Part shown: one piece after another, positions 25,836 through 34,508 of the stretch
Position numbering within the stretch: the stretch's first letter is position 1
How the letters are laid out: every line of letters starts with the position of its first letter
DNA from: Lysinibacter sp. HNR
GTDB lineage: Bacteria > Actinomycetota > Actinomycetes > Actinomycetales > Microbacteriaceae
DNA length: 64,000 nt
Assembly: GCF_029760935.1 (NCBI RefSeq)
Contig: NZ_CP121684.1
Span: forward strand, 1,240,001 to 1,304,000
Direction of reading: 5' to 3'
Notes under the pieces: generated by a model
What the model saw: the letters and a program-made list of their open reading frames with translations, nothing else
Database searches by the model: none
Told to the model about the DNA's origin: nothing
Position numbers and translations under genes: made by a program

Positions 25836-25945
25836 TGCGAGAGGGAGTATCCCAGATCGCCGTATCCGTCAATACGTTCCACACTAAGTATGTGGTTCCG
25901 GGTTCGGCGCAGCGTCTACCGTGCGCTGGGGAGAGACATTCGTGA
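25836..25945 (+). promoter_or_regulatory. Probable yybP-ykoY manganese riboswitch in the terC leader
   Basis: Between a -10-like TAACAT (25824-25829) and the terC start the leader carries GGGAGTATCCC (25843-25853), CGTCAATACG (25867-25876), a CCACA/TGTGG hairpin, a CAGCG/CGCTG hairpin (25910-25928) and GGGGAGAGAC (25928-25937). The GGGAGTA and CGTCAAYACG blocks resemble the two conserved loops of the yybP-ykoY manganese-sensing RNA, which commonly precedes TerC/Alx-type genes. The match was made by memory and eye. The switching mechanism (terminator or ribosome-site masking) is not clear. Confidence 0.55.
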
Positions 25946-25988
25946 TCTTCACGTACCCAAGCTCATTTAACCTCTGAAAAGGAACCCT

Positions 25989-27011
25989 GTGTCAACTACT
26001 CTCCCTCTGTGGTTTGAGATTACCTCGATGGTGGTTCTCACCGTCATTCTTCTGCTCGACCTTGCGATAGTAACCAAGCGCCCCCATATTCCCTCAATGA
26101 AAGAGTCCAGCCTATGGGTGGGGTTTTATGTTTTCTTGGCGCTTCTTTTTGCCGGGGCAATGTTTTGGATTGGAGACGCTCAGCACGGGGCAGAGTTCCT
26201 CGCGGGATGGCTCACAGAATACAGTCTCAGCATCGATAATCTATTTGTCTTTGTGCTCATTATGACAAGGTTTGCGGTACCCAAGAAACACCAGCAGCAG
26301 GTGCTCATGGTGGGAATCATCCTTGCTCTGATACTGCGTGGAATTTTTATTCTTGTTGGCGTGCAGATCATCGAAAATTTCAGTGCTATTTTTTATGTTT
26401 TTGGTGTCTTTCTGGTCTATACCGCGTGGAAACAAATTCTTCCCGAGAAAAAGGGAGAGAGTCACAAAGAGGGTTTTGCCACCCGCGTGCTTCGCCGTCG
26501 CGTTAATATCACTGATGATTATGACGGCACTAAGTTCCGTACGACCATCGACGGAACTCGGTATTGGACCCCGATGCTTTTGGTGTTTATCGCCATCGGA
26601 ACAACTGATCTCCTCTTTGCTATTGACTCTATTCCCGCGATCTTTGGAATTACGCAGAGTGGGTTTATCGTGTTTACCGCTAACATTTTTGCGCTCATGG
26701 GACTGCGGCAACTCTACTTCTTGCTCGGTGGACTCCTGGATAAGCTGGAATACCTTAAATACGGTATAGCGGTGATTCTGGCCTTTATCGGTGTCAAGCT
26801 TGTATTTCACGCTATGCATGTTAATGAGCTGCCCTTTATTAACGGCGGGCAAGCGGTGGAGTGGGCGCCAGAGATAAACACCTGGGTGTCGCTTGGTGTG
26901 ATTGTGGTTGCAATGACCCTGGCGACCATTGCCAGCCTGATAAAAGCGCGCCGTAGGGGAGGGTCGGGTAGCAACTCTTCTGATTCTGGAATGCGGCTGG
27001 GGCATCCCTAG
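25989..27011 (+). CDS. TerC/Alx family membrane protein (likely manganese exporter)
   Basis: 340 residues with eight or nine membrane helices, GTG start after AAAAGGAACCCT. The two acidic TerC signatures are present: SLSIDNLFVFVLI and TTDLLFAIDSIPA, which form the inferred metal path. A basic cytoplasmic loop (EKKGESHKEGFATRVLRRRVN) separates the halves. Family members (Alx, MeeF/MeeY) export Mn2+ or help metallate secreted proteins. The candidate manganese riboswitch upstream supports that role over tellurite resistance. The C-terminal tail is Ser/Gly-rich and disordered. Confidence 0.9.
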   Translation: MSTTLPLWFEITSMVVLTVILLLDLAIVTKRPHIPSMKESSLWVGFYVFLALLFAGAMFWIGDAQHGAEFLAGWLTEYSLSIDNLFVFVLIMTRFAVPKKHQQQVLMVGIILALILRGIFILVGVQIIENFSAIFYVFGVFLVYTAWKQILPEKKGESHKEGFATRVLRRRVNITDDYDGTKFRTTIDGTRYWTPMLLVFIAIGTTDLLFAIDSIPAIFGITQSGFIVFTANIFALMGLRQLYFLLGGLLDKLEYLKYGIAVILAFIGVKLVFHAMHVNELPFINGGQAVEWAPEINTWVSLGVIVVAMTLATIASLIKARRRGGSGSNSSDSGMRLGHP

Positions 27012-27391
27012 GCGGGCCTTTTGGCGATCTCGGAATCTTGTTGTGACGAATTAGTTGATCGATCCGGGCATTTATTGCCGTGAGAGCTGTAGGAAATCCG
27101 TCAGACGCGGATTGATATACGTGTCCCGAATTTTAGTTTTTCCGTTGACGAAACAGCGCGACAGGACTGCTCTGTGCGATTGGTTTGATGCTCCTTCGAT
27201 ATGATTAATGAAATATGATTATGTTTTGAAAATAACCAAAATATTACGCTTTTAAATTATAAAGTTCATAAAACTAACGCAAATCGCAATGATTCTTTTT
27301 ATTAAATGTTGGAAACAGTTTTATTTCGGCTAGGTAACAAAGTGAAGTGGGGTGAGGTGCAGGGCGCCCGGTTGCCGCTAGTTTAGGTGGA
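27012..27391. other. 380-base AT-rich intergenic region upstream of gluA
   Basis: No gene is visible. The middle (about 27190-27330) is markedly more AT-rich than the surroundings and holds a direct repeat of ATATGATTA at 27199-27207 and 27213-27221 (period 14), TTGAAA at 27226 and several A/T runs. TAGTTT at 27379-27384 stands 7 bases before the gluA ATG and could be a leaderless -10 box, although AGGTGG there could equally serve as ribosome site. The region probably holds the gluABCD promoter and regulator sites. Confidence 0.6.
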
Positions 27392-28201
27392 ATGAAAGAT
27401 TCACGCGATGTTGCGCAACTTGGTGCTTTTGAGACGACCAGTAACCCTATCGTGGCTGCGATTGGTAAACCTCTGGTCGTCGTAGAGGGCGTCGAGAAAT
27501 TCTACGGAGAGTTTCAAGCCTTAAAAGATATTAACCTCACGGTCAATAAGGGTGAGGTTGTAGTGGTTATTGGCCCTTCGGGATCCGGAAAGTCTACCCT
27601 GTGCCGTACCATCAACCGGTTGGAGACGGTGAGCGCGGGAGAGATCCTTATCGACGGCAAGAAATTGCCCGAGGAGGGAAAAGGCCTTGCTCACCTGCGT
27701 GCCGATGTGGGTATGGTGTTTCAGTCTTTCAATCTTTTTGCGCACAAGACCATCCTGGAGAACGTAACTCTGGGACCAATCAAGGTTCGCAAACAGAAGA
27801 AAGAAGACGCAGAGAAAGCCGCCCACATCCTGCTCGAGCGTGTGGGGGTTGTTGCCCAGGCAAATAAGCTTCCGGCTCAGCTATCCGGTGGCCAACAGCA
27901 GCGTGTGGCAATTGCACGTGCGCTGGCAATGAAACCCAAGGTCATGCTTTTTGACGAGCCGACCTCGGCCCTTGATCCCGAGATGATCAATGAGGTGCTC
28001 GATGTCATGGTGGAGTTGGCCGCGGAGGGCATGACAATGATCGTTGTCACACACGAGATGGGGTTTGCCCGTCGCGCAGCGGATCGCGTGGTCTTTATGG
28101 CCGATGGAGAAATCATTGAGGAGGCCGGTCCCGAGGAGTTTTTTACGAACCCCACGAGCGACCGCGCGAAGGATTTCCTCTCGAAGCTGCTCACCAACTA
28201 G
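27392..28201 (+). CDS. gluA: Glutamate-type amino acid ABC importer, ATPase subunit
   Basis: 269 residues. Walker [10 protein letters not shown], signature LSGGQQQR, Walker [15 protein letters not shown] and the [18 protein letters not shown] switch region identify a polar amino acid uptake ATPase. About 25 extra N-terminal residues precede the usual start of the domain. With the following binding protein and two permeases it forms a gluABCD-type operon like that of Corynebacterium glutamicum for glutamate. Glutamine or aspartate as substrate cannot be excluded. The binding-protein gene begins 55 bases after its stop. Confidence 0.88.
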   Translation: MKDSRDVAQLGAFETTSNPIVAAIGKPLVVVEGVEKFYGEFQALKDINLTVNKGEVVVVIGPSGSGKSTLCRTINRLETVSAGEILIDGKKLPEEGKGLAHLRADVGMVFQSFNLFAHKTILENVTLGPIKVRKQKKEDAEKAAHILLERVGVVAQANKLPAQLSGGQQQRVAIARALAMKPKVMLFDEPTSALDPEMINEVLDVMVELAAEGMTMIVVTHEMGFARRAADRVVFMADGEIIEEAGPEEFFTNPTSDRAKDFLSKLLTN

Positions 28202-28256
28202 GTGAGGCTATATCCACAATCGCTGTCTCACGGGCAGCACGATGAAAGGAAGATGT

Positions 28257-29135
28257 ATGTTCAAAAAAGCATTGATGGTGGGAACGGGGCTGGCAGCCGC
28301 ACTGACGTTGGCCGCCTGTAGCAACGGAACCCCCAGCTCCTCGAGTACTTCTGAGGCAGATTTTGCGGTAGTGTCCGACGTTGCGCTTGAGGGTAGCCCC
28401 ACTTTTGAGGCCATGACAAAACGTGACGGTGTGATTATTGGTGTCAAAGAAGACCAACCCAACCTGGGATATCTCGACGCGGCGACAGGCGAACGTAGCG
28501 GGTTTGACGTGGAGATTGCTACATGGCTTGCCGCCTCGCTCGGCTTTAGCGCCGATCAGATAGAGTTTAAGGCTATCCCGAGCGTGAGCAGGGAGTCTGC
28601 CATCGTGAACGGTGATATAGATTATTATGTCGGAACGTACTCGATCACGGATGCCCGTAAACAGCAGGTTGATTTTGCTGGCCCCTACTTTGTCACGGGA
28701 CAGGGGCTTCTTGTTGCTGCAGATAACACAACGATCAAGAGCGAGAGTGACCTGGCGGGTCAGCGTGTATGCTCGGCCACCGGCTCCACGCCGATTCAGA
28801 ATATCAAGACTAATTTCCCCGACACCAAGACGGTCGAGTTTGACACCTATTCGCAGTGTGTCGAGGCTCTGAACGACGGACAGGTAGACGCGATCACAAC
28901 CGACGAGGCCATCCTGATCGGTTACGCGGCGCAGGATCCTGAAAACCTTAAAGTTGTCGGCTCTCCCTTTACCGTGGAGGAATACGGTATCGGCCTGAAG
29001 AAGGGCGATGATGTACTGCGTGCGTATATCAATGAGACTTTGACCGAAGGGGGCGACACCTGGACGGCAATCTATAACAACACTCTGGGTGAGTCCGGAA
29101 CCAAGGTTGAACAGCCTCAAGTAAACGCTTATTAG
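28257..29135 (+). CDS. gluB: Glutamate-type ABC importer, substrate-binding lipoprotein
   Basis: 292 residues from the ATG at 28257, chosen because GAAAGGAAG lies at ribosome-site distance before it. A second in-frame ATG at 28242 overlaps that site. The lipoprotein signal ends in LTLAACSNG. The mature protein is a family 3 periplasmic binding protein (GVIIGVKEDQPNLGY, GFDVEIATWLA, DYYVGTYSITDARKQQVDFAGPY). Two cysteines (in VCSATGST and SQCVEALNDG) sit where C. glutamicum-type GluB proteins have a disulfide. A strong hairpin follows its stop and precedes the permease genes. Confidence 0.9.
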   Translation: MFKKALMVGTGLAAALTLAACSNGTPSSSSTSEADFAVVSDVALEGSPTFEAMTKRDGVIIGVKEDQPNLGYLDAATGERSGFDVEIATWLAASLGFSADQIEFKAIPSVSRESAIVNGDIDYYVGTYSITDARKQQVDFAGPYFVTGQGLLVAADNTTIKSESDLAGQRVCSATGSTPIQNIKTNFPDTKTVEFDTYSQCVEALNDGQVDAITTDEAILIGYAAQDPENLKVVGSPFTVEEYGIGLKKGDDVLRAYINETLTEGGDTWTAIYNNTLGESGTKVEQPQVNAY

Positions 29136-29140
29136 GTGGT

Positions 29141-29172
29141 GGGGCTGTGACACCTCAGGGTGTCACAGCCCC
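29141..29172 (+). terminator. Intra-operon hairpin between gluB and gluC
   Basis: GGGGCTGTGACACC and its perfect complement GGTGTCACAGCCCC enclose a TCAG loop (14-bp stem), followed by TCTTTCAACGTTTTT. It begins 6 bases after the gluB stop and ends 21 bases before gluC. Such hairpins stop part of the transcripts and stabilise the 3' end of the binding-protein mRNA, giving more binding protein than permease. Confidence 0.8.
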
Positions 29173-29193
29173 TCTTTCAACGTTTTTACATCC

Positions 29194-29859
29194 GTGACGG
29201 AAGGCGCCCCGGTGGATACGCTCTTTAATAACCTCGATGTGTTCACCGAGGGCTTCAAGAACACGCTGATTCTCTTTTTCTGCTCTGCAGTGATTGCCCT
29301 TGTCCTGGGCAGTATTGTGGGTGCTTTTCGAGTGTCCCCCGTGAGCTCAATGCGTGCGGTAGGAACGTTTTATGTGAACACGATTCGTAACACGCCCCTC
29401 ACGCTTCTCATGTTTTTCTTTGCTTTTGGTTATCCAAAACTTCAGTTGCCCGAGATTAGCTATATGAATCTTGCGATTATTGCTCTGAGTATTTATACGG
29501 CTACCTATGTGGCGGAGACGCTGCGCTCGGGCATTAACACGGTTCCTGTGGGACAGGCAGAGGCAGCCAGAGCAATCGGTCTACCCTTCGGGAAAACCAT
29601 GACTCTGGTCATTGTGCCGCAGGCTTTTCGTGCGGTTATTCCCCCTATGATGAGTGTTTTTATTGCGCTTTTGAAGAACACCACGGTGGCGGCCGGTTTT
29701 TCCGTAATGGAGGCCGGAGCCATCAAGAACTATCTATCGGAACGAGGCGAACCCGCCATTGTGGGTCTGTTATGGGTTGCCCTGATCTTTATCTTGCTTG
29801 TGAGCTTACTATCGCTGTGGCAGCGAAAACTGGAAAGTAAATGGAAGGTGGCGCGATGA
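29194..29859 (+). CDS. gluC: Glutamate-type ABC importer, permease subunit 1
   Basis: 221 residues, GTG start with weak ribosome site. Five membrane helices. The ATPase-contacting EAA loop reads QAEAARAIGLPFGKTMTLVIVPQAFRAVIPPM. RNTPLTLLMFFFAFGYP is the usual polar amino acid permease motif. A second in-frame GTG six codons later is possible. Its TGA overlaps the ATG of the second permease (ATGA). Confidence 0.9.
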   Translation: MTEGAPVDTLFNNLDVFTEGFKNTLILFFCSAVIALVLGSIVGAFRVSPVSSMRAVGTFYVNTIRNTPLTLLMFFFAFGYPKLQLPEISYMNLAIIALSIYTATYVAETLRSGINTVPVGQAEAARAIGLPFGKTMTLVIVPQAFRAVIPPMMSVFIALLKNTTVAAGFSVMEAGAIKNYLSERGEPAIVGLLWVALIFILLVSLLSLWQRKLESKWKVAR

Positions 29860-30704
29860 GCAGCGTACTCTTTGACGCTCCGGGTCCCCGTGCCCTGCGG
29901 GTAAATCGGCTTCTGAACTGGTTGGTCCTAGCGCTGGTGGCGGTAGCGCTGGGCTTTGTTCTGTGGCAGTTTTATGAAACCGGGCAGTTTGATGCAAAAA
30001 AGTGGAGTATTTTTACCTATCCGCTCGTGCAGCAGGGACTGCTTGATGCCACCATTGCTACGCTACAGTCATTTGTTGTGGGTGCCGCCCTAAGCCTTAT
30101 CCTGGGCTTTTTGCTGGCAATTGGACGTCTCTCTCGTCACGTGTGGGTTCGGGTGCCCTGCACCTGGGTGGTTGAGCTTTTTCGCGCCACCCCCCTGTTG
30201 ATTCTGATGATGATCCTGTACTACGGCCTGCCGCCTCTGGGGTTCACATTCATCACTCCCTTTATCGCGGTCGTGATCGGTCTTACCCTCTATAACGGTG
30301 CGGTTCTTGCCGAGGTTTTCCGTGCCGGGGTGGAGTCGCTTCCCCGGGGGCAGAGTGAAGCCGGATACGCGATTGGAATGCGCAAGTCGCAGGTGATGTC
30401 AATTATCCTGATGCCCCAGGCGGTTCGGGCCATGTTGCCCGTGATCATTGCGCAATTGGTGGTTATCCTCAAGGATTCCGCTCTGGGCTTTTTAGTGACC
30501 TATCAGGAGCTTCTTTACGAGGCCAAGCGGTTGGGAACCCAGGTACAATTTGGATCTCCGATTATTCCTGCGGCGATTGTGGTGGGCGTGATCTACGTGG
30601 GCCTGTGTCTTATTCTGTCGGGTGTTGCAAAATGGGTGGAGAGGAGTTCACGGCGCAGTTCAAGGATCGGGCCCGGTCGCCCGGTCGCCGCGGCTGAACT
30701 CTAG
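29856..30704 (+). CDS. gluD: Glutamate-type ABC importer, permease subunit 2
   Basis: 282 residues from ATG 29856, which overlaps the gluC stop by 4 bases and has GGAAGGTGG upstream. Membrane helices and the EAA loop QSEAGYAIGMRKSQVMSIILMPQAVRAMLPVI match the His/Glu/Gln permease family. The C-terminal extension (SSRRSSRIGPGRPVAAAEL) is basic and longer than in gluC. The operon ends here: the TAG at 30702 is followed immediately by the leuC regulatory region, with no terminator hairpin of its own between 30704 and the leu promoter. Confidence 0.9.
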   Translation: MSSVLFDAPGPRALRVNRLLNWLVLALVAVALGFVLWQFYETGQFDAKKWSIFTYPLVQQGLLDATIATLQSFVVGAALSLILGFLLAIGRLSRHVWVRVPCTWVVELFRATPLLILMMILYYGLPPLGFTFITPFIAVVIGLTLYNGAVLAEVFRAGVESLPRGQSEAGYAIGMRKSQVMSIILMPQAVRAMLPVIIAQLVVILKDSALGFLVTYQELLYEAKRLGTQVQFGSPIIPAAIVVGVIYVGLCLILSGVAKWVERSSRRSSRIGPGRPVAAAEL

Positions 30705-30706
30705 CT

Positions 30707-30720
30707 GTAGGTTAACCTAC
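30707..30720. promoter_or_regulatory. Perfect 14-bp palindrome at the leu promoter
   Basis: GTAGGTTAACCTAC is its own reverse complement and contains TTAACC (30712-30717), the best -35 candidate for the leu leader promoter. A protein bound here would block RNA polymerase. The core TAGGTTAACCTA resembles DtxR-type half sites (TTAGGTTAGcCTAACCTAA) but lacks the central spacing. Confidence 0.45.
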
Positions 30721-30737
30721 CGAGGACAAACGAGTGA

Positions 30738-30743
30738 TATCCT
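30738..30743 (+). promoter_or_regulatory. -10 box for the leaderless leu leader peptide
   Basis: TATCCT, then GTGGTA, then the leader ATG at 30750: spacing 6, as at other leaderless starts in this window. Confidence 0.5.
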
Positions 30744-30749
30744 GTGGTA

Positions 30750-30797
30750 ATGCAGTTCTCACGGCTTCTTCTCCTTAGTGGCCGCGACGGGTCCTAA
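30750..30797 (+). CDS. Leucine-rich leader peptide of the leuCD operon
   Basis: A 15-residue reading frame, [15 protein letters not shown], with four consecutive leucine codons (CTT CTT CTC CTT at 30765-30776) and a stop inside the following hairpin. It lies 105 bases before leuC, whose product makes the leucine precursor. This is the classical layout of ribosome-mediated attenuation: scarce charged tRNA-Leu stalls the ribosome on the Leu run and changes RNA folding. No ribosome site is visible, and the -10 box is 6 bases before the ATG, so the ribosome would load at the 5' end. Confidence 0.75.
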   Translation: MQFSRLLLLSGRDGS

Positions 30798-30839
30798 ATA
30801 TTTTACGGACCGTACCCGTCGCGGAGTCTTGTCGTGGCC
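30780..30839 (+). promoter_or_regulatory. leuCD attenuator with mutually exclusive hairpins
   Basis: CCGCGACGGGT (30782-30792) pairs perfectly with ACCCGTCGCGG (30814-30824), and an inner GGTCC/GGACC pairing is also possible. Alternatively GGCCGCGAC (30780-30788) pairs with GTCGTGGCC (30831-30839) with one G-U. The two structures compete for the same left arm, which lies just downstream of the Leu codons and would be covered by a stalled ribosome. No long T tract follows, so which form terminates transcription is uncertain. Confidence 0.65.
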
Positions 30840-30901
30840 CGACTAGATTTCACGCCACTACTGTTGAGGAGCGGTGTGAACTACCCCGAGAAGAATACAC
30901 A

Positions 30902-32389
30902 ATGACTGAAAACAAAACCCATAAACCGCGTACTCTGGCTGAAAAGCTGTGGGACGACCACGTTGTTGTCCGTGGAGAAAATGGTACACCCGATCTCATT
31001 TATATCGACCTTCACCTGATCCACGAGGTGACAAGTCCGCAGGCTTTTGACGGATTGCGGGTTGCTGGTCGGCCGCTTCGTCGCGTAGATCTTACGATTG
31101 CCACGGAGGATCATAACACCCCCACCCTCAACATCACCAAGCAGATTGAGGATCCAACCAGTCGTATTCAGATCGAAACGCTCCGCAAAAATTGCGCTGA
31201 GTTTGGGGTGCGCCTCCACTCGCTTGGTGATGCCGAACAGGGTATTGTCCACGTAGTGGGCCCCCAATTGGGTCTCACCATGCCCGGCATGACCGTTGTG
31301 TGTGGTGACTCCCATACCTCAACTCACGGTGCCTTTGGTGCGATGGCCTTTGGTATTGGAACCAGCGAGGTGGAACACGTGATGGCCACCCAAACGTTGC
31401 CCCTCAAACCTTTTAAGACTATGGCTGTTAATGTTGAGGGGGAATTGCGCCCCGGCGTGACGGCCAAGGACATCATCCTTGCGGTTATTGCACAGATTGG
31501 CACCGGCGGGGGACAGGGTTACGTGTTGGAATATCGCGGTTCCGCGATTCGTTCCCTCTCTATGGAGGGACGCATGACCATTTGTAACATGTCAATTGAG
31601 GCGGGTGCTCGCGCCGGCATGGTTGCTCCCGATCAGACCACGTTTGATTATGTTCAGGGTCGCACTCACGCCCCTCAGGGTCGTGAGTGGGAAGAAGCAC
31701 TGGCCTATTGGAAAACCCTCCCCACCGATGAGGGCGCAGAGTTTGACGCCGAAATATTTCTTGATGCGAGCGCGCTGGAGCCTTTTGTAACCTGGGGGAC
31801 CAACCCCGGTCAGGGTGTGCCGCTGAGCGATTCGGTGCCCGATCCGGCTGAACTCAGCGATCCCAATGAGCGTAGTAATGCTGAGCGGGCGCTGGAGTAC
31901 ATGGATTTAACCGCGGGAACCCCGATGAAAGATATTCGGGTGGACACCGTCTTTCTCGGATCGTGCACCAATAGTCGAGTTGAGGATTTGAGTGCCGCCG
32001 CCGATATTATCCGTGGTAAAAAGAAGGCCGATAACGTGCGAATGATGGTCGTTCCAGGTTCGGCCAGGGTGCGCCTAGAGGCGGAGGCTATGGGGCTAGA
32101 TCGGGTCTTTACCGATTTTGGTGCAGAGTGGCGATTTGCAGGATGCTCAATGTGCTTGGGGATGAACCCCGACCAGCTCGAGCCGGGGGAACGTTGCGCC
32201 TCCACCAGTAACAGGAACTTTGAGGGTCGCCAGGGAAAGGGCGGGAGAACTCACCTGGTATCGCCCCTGGTCGCAGCGGCGACCGCTATCCGCGGTACCC
32301 TATCGAGTCCTTGGGATCTTATTCGAGACGCAGAAATGGGCGTCACGCACGACGCTCCGGCGGCCTCCGAGGGAAAGGTCAGCGCATAA
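30902..32389 (+). CDS. leuC: 3-isopropylmalate dehydratase large subunit LeuC
   Basis: 495 residues. The aconitase-family [4Fe-4S] ligands are present: one cysteine in [13 protein letters not shown] and two in [48 protein letters not shown] and the [18 protein letters not shown] region are typical of LeuC. With LeuD it isomerises 2-isopropylmalate to 3-isopropylmalate in leucine synthesis. It is preceded by the attenuator and coupled to leuD by a one-base overlap (TAATG). leuA and leuB are not in this window. Confidence 0.97.
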   Translation: MTENKTHKPRTLAEKLWDDHVVVRGENGTPDLIYIDLHLIHEVTSPQAFDGLRVAGRPLRRVDLTIATEDHNTPTLNITKQIEDPTSRIQIETLRKNCAEFGVRLHSLGDAEQGIVHVVGPQLGLTMPGMTVVCGDSHTSTHGAFGAMAFGIGTSEVEHVMATQTLPLKPFKTMAVNVEGELRPGVTAKDIILAVIAQIGTGGGQGYVLEYRGSAIRSLSMEGRMTICNMSIEAGARAGMVAPDQTTFDYVQGRTHAPQGREWEEALAYWKTLPTDEGAEFDAEIFLDASALEPFVTWGTNPGQGVPLSDSVPDPAELSDPNERSNAERALEYMDLTAGTPMKDIRVDTVFLGSCTNSRVEDLSAAADIIRGKKKADNVRMMVVPGSARVRLEAEAMGLDRVFTDFGAEWRFAGCSMCLGMNPDQLEPGERCASTSNRNFEGRQGKGGRTHLVSPLVAAATAIRGTLSSPWDLIRDAEMGVTHDAPAASEGKVSA

Positions 32390-32985
32390 TGGAAAAGTTC
32401 ACCACCTTCACGGGTATTGCGGCTCCGCTCAAGCGCTCCAACGTTGACACCGATCAGATTATCCCGGCCGCCTACCTCAAACGGGTAACAAAGACGGGTT
32501 TTGACGATGCCCTATTCGCACGGTGGCGGCAGGAACCCGATTTTGTTTTAAACCAGGAGGCCTTTAAGAACGCTTCTGTTCTTGTTACGGGACCCGATTT
32601 CGGTACGGGGTCCTCTCGAGAACATGCCGTATGGGCTCTACGTGACTACGGGTTTCGGGCCGTCTTGAGCTCACGTTTTGGTGATATTTTCCGCGGTAAC
32701 TCGGGGAAACAGGGTCTGCTTGCTGCCCAGGTAGAAGAAGAAAATATTGAGAAGCTGTGGGCGGCTATTGAGGCCCACCCCGGTGAGCAGATAACCATTA
32801 ACCTGCTGGATCGGGTGGCTACAATGACTCAGCTGGTGGTGCCGTTTAGTATTGATGACTACACTAGATGGCGTTTATTAGAAGGACTTGACGATATAGC
32901 CCTTACCCTCCGTAATGAGCAAAAAATTACACAATTTGAAGCGCGCCGTCAGACCTGGCGGCCCCGAACACTCCCGGTGAAGTAA
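32389..32985 (+). CDS. leuD: 3-isopropylmalate dehydratase small subunit LeuD
   Basis: 198 residues from ATG 32389, which shares its first base with the leuC stop. The LeuD swivel-domain motifs are visible: [59 protein letters not shown]. It completes the isopropylmalate isomerase heterodimer. An in-frame upstream start at 32311 would lie inside leuC and is rejected. murA starts 3 bases after its stop, so leuCD and murA may share a transcript. Confidence 0.96.
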   Translation: MEKFTTFTGIAAPLKRSNVDTDQIIPAAYLKRVTKTGFDDALFARWRQEPDFVLNQEAFKNASVLVTGPDFGTGSSREHAVWALRDYGFRAVLSSRFGDIFRGNSGKQGLLAAQVEEENIEKLWAAIEAHPGEQITINLLDRVATMTQLVVPFSIDDYTRWRLLEGLDDIALTLRNEQKITQFEARRQTWRPRTLPVK

Positions 32986-32988
32986 ATT

Positions 32989-34380
32989 TTGACGAATATA
33001 AACACGATAGATAAAGATCTCGCATCAGATGCGTACAAGGCAGGAGCGAGAGTGGGACTTACCTCTGATCAAATCATCATTAACGGAGGCCTTCCTCTGC
33101 GAGGTCGTATCGAGGTTCGCGGTGCTAAAAACTTAGCCACCAAAGCGATGGTGGCGGCGCTGCTTGGTCAAACGCCAAGCCTCCTGCGTAACGTTCCCAA
33201 TATCAGCGACGTTCGGGTGGTTGCGGGCTTGCTCTCCCTGCACGGCGTGCAGATCACGAAGGGTGATACTCCCGGGGACTATGTACTGGACCCCAGCAAC
33301 GTTGAGTCGGCACACATGGCTGATATTGATGCCCATGCGGGAAGCTCACGTATTCCCATCCTCTTTTGTGGGCCGCTGCTTCACCGCCTGGGTGAGGCTT
33401 TTATCCCTGATCTTGGTGGTTGCCGTATCGGTGATCGTCCGATTGATTTTCACCTGGATGCACTGCGTAAGTTTGGTGCGGTCGTTGAGAAACTGCCGAG
33501 CGGAATCCGTATGACCGCCCCCGATGGACTGCGCGGAGCCAACATAGAGCTTCCCTACCCCAGTGTCGGAGCAACGGAGCAGGTTTTGCTCACGTCTGTT
33601 CTGGCCGAGGGTACCACAGAGCTGAAGAACGCGGCTATTGAACCCGAGATCATGGATCTCATCGCTATCCTGCAGAAGATGGGTGCCATTATTAACGTGG
33701 AACCCAATCGAGTGATCTTTATTGAGGGTGTTAAAGAGCTTGTAGGGTACAAACACTCCGCTATTTTTGATCGTAACGAGGCCGCCTCGTGGGCTGCTGC
33801 CGCTTTGGCAACCGAGGGCGACATCTTTGTGGGCGGGGCCCGCCAGGAGGAGATGATGACCTTCCTCAACATCTTCCGTAAGGTGGGAGGGGCTTTTGAG
33901 ATCGAGGATGATGGAATCCGTTTTTATCACCCCGGAGGCACGCTCAAGCCCGTAGTGATTGAGACAGACGTTCATCCCGGGTTTATGACGGATTGGCAGC
34001 AGCCTCTTGTGGTTGCTCTCACAAAAGCCGAGGGAACCTCGATTATTCACGAGACCGTTTATGAGAATCGCTTTGGGTTTACCGATGCCCTCAACAAAAT
34101 GGGTGCCGATATCACGGTCTATAAAGAGGGACTTGAGGGCTATCAGCGCCGGGTTGCGCGTCGAGACTTTGAGCAGGCAGCGGTTATTACCGGACCCACA
34201 AAGCTCCGCGGAGCAGACGTTGAGGTTCCTGATCTGCGCGGTGGTTTTAGCCACCTCATTGCTGCGCTCACCGCCGAGGGACAATCCACTGTGAGTAACG
34301 TTGGAATTATCTCACGCGGATACGAGGATTTCATTGGTAAGCTTCGTGCTCTTGGCGCGCATTTTATTTTTGAAGGATAG
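32989..34380 (+). CDS. murA: UDP-N-acetylglucosamine 1-carboxyvinyltransferase MurA
   Basis: 463 residues, TTG start with GGTGAAG upstream. The EPSP-synthase-like double domain is complete: GAKNLATKAMVAALL (Lys47-Asn48), DLGGCRIGDRPIDFH with the catalytic cysteine (Cys145, fosfomycin target), SVGATEQVLL and TDWQQPLVVALTKAEG. The Cys rather than Asp at this position predicts fosfomycin sensitivity, unlike mycobacterial MurA. It makes the first committed step of peptidoglycan synthesis. The N-terminus is about 25 residues longer than usual, so a later start is possible. It follows leuD by 3 bases, an association seen in other actinomycetes. Confidence 0.93.
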   Translation: MTNINTIDKDLASDAYKAGARVGLTSDQIIINGGLPLRGRIEVRGAKNLATKAMVAALLGQTPSLLRNVPNISDVRVVAGLLSLHGVQITKGDTPGDYVLDPSNVESAHMADIDAHAGSSRIPILFCGPLLHRLGEAFIPDLGGCRIGDRPIDFHLDALRKFGAVVEKLPSGIRMTAPDGLRGANIELPYPSVGATEQVLLTSVLAEGTTELKNAAIEPEIMDLIAILQKMGAIINVEPNRVIFIEGVKELVGYKHSAIFDRNEAASWAAAALATEGDIFVGGARQEEMMTFLNIFRKVGGAFEIEDDGIRFYHPGGTLKPVVIETDVHPGFMTDWQQPLVVALTKAEGTSIIHETVYENRFGFTDALNKMGADITVYKEGLEGYQRRVARRDFEQAAVITGPTKLRGADVEVPDLRGGFSHLIAALTAEGQSTVSNVGIISRGYEDFIGKLRALGAHFIFEG

Positions 34381-34508
34381 AGCGTTATCTCCTACGGGGT
34401 TCGCGGTCAGACACGTTTGCGGTATGTATCCGGTGAGCCGTGCTGCCTTGTCGAGATATGCCGGGTCGTATGCACCGTGGTGGTAGCAGATAAGGAATAA
34501 TTAAAAGC

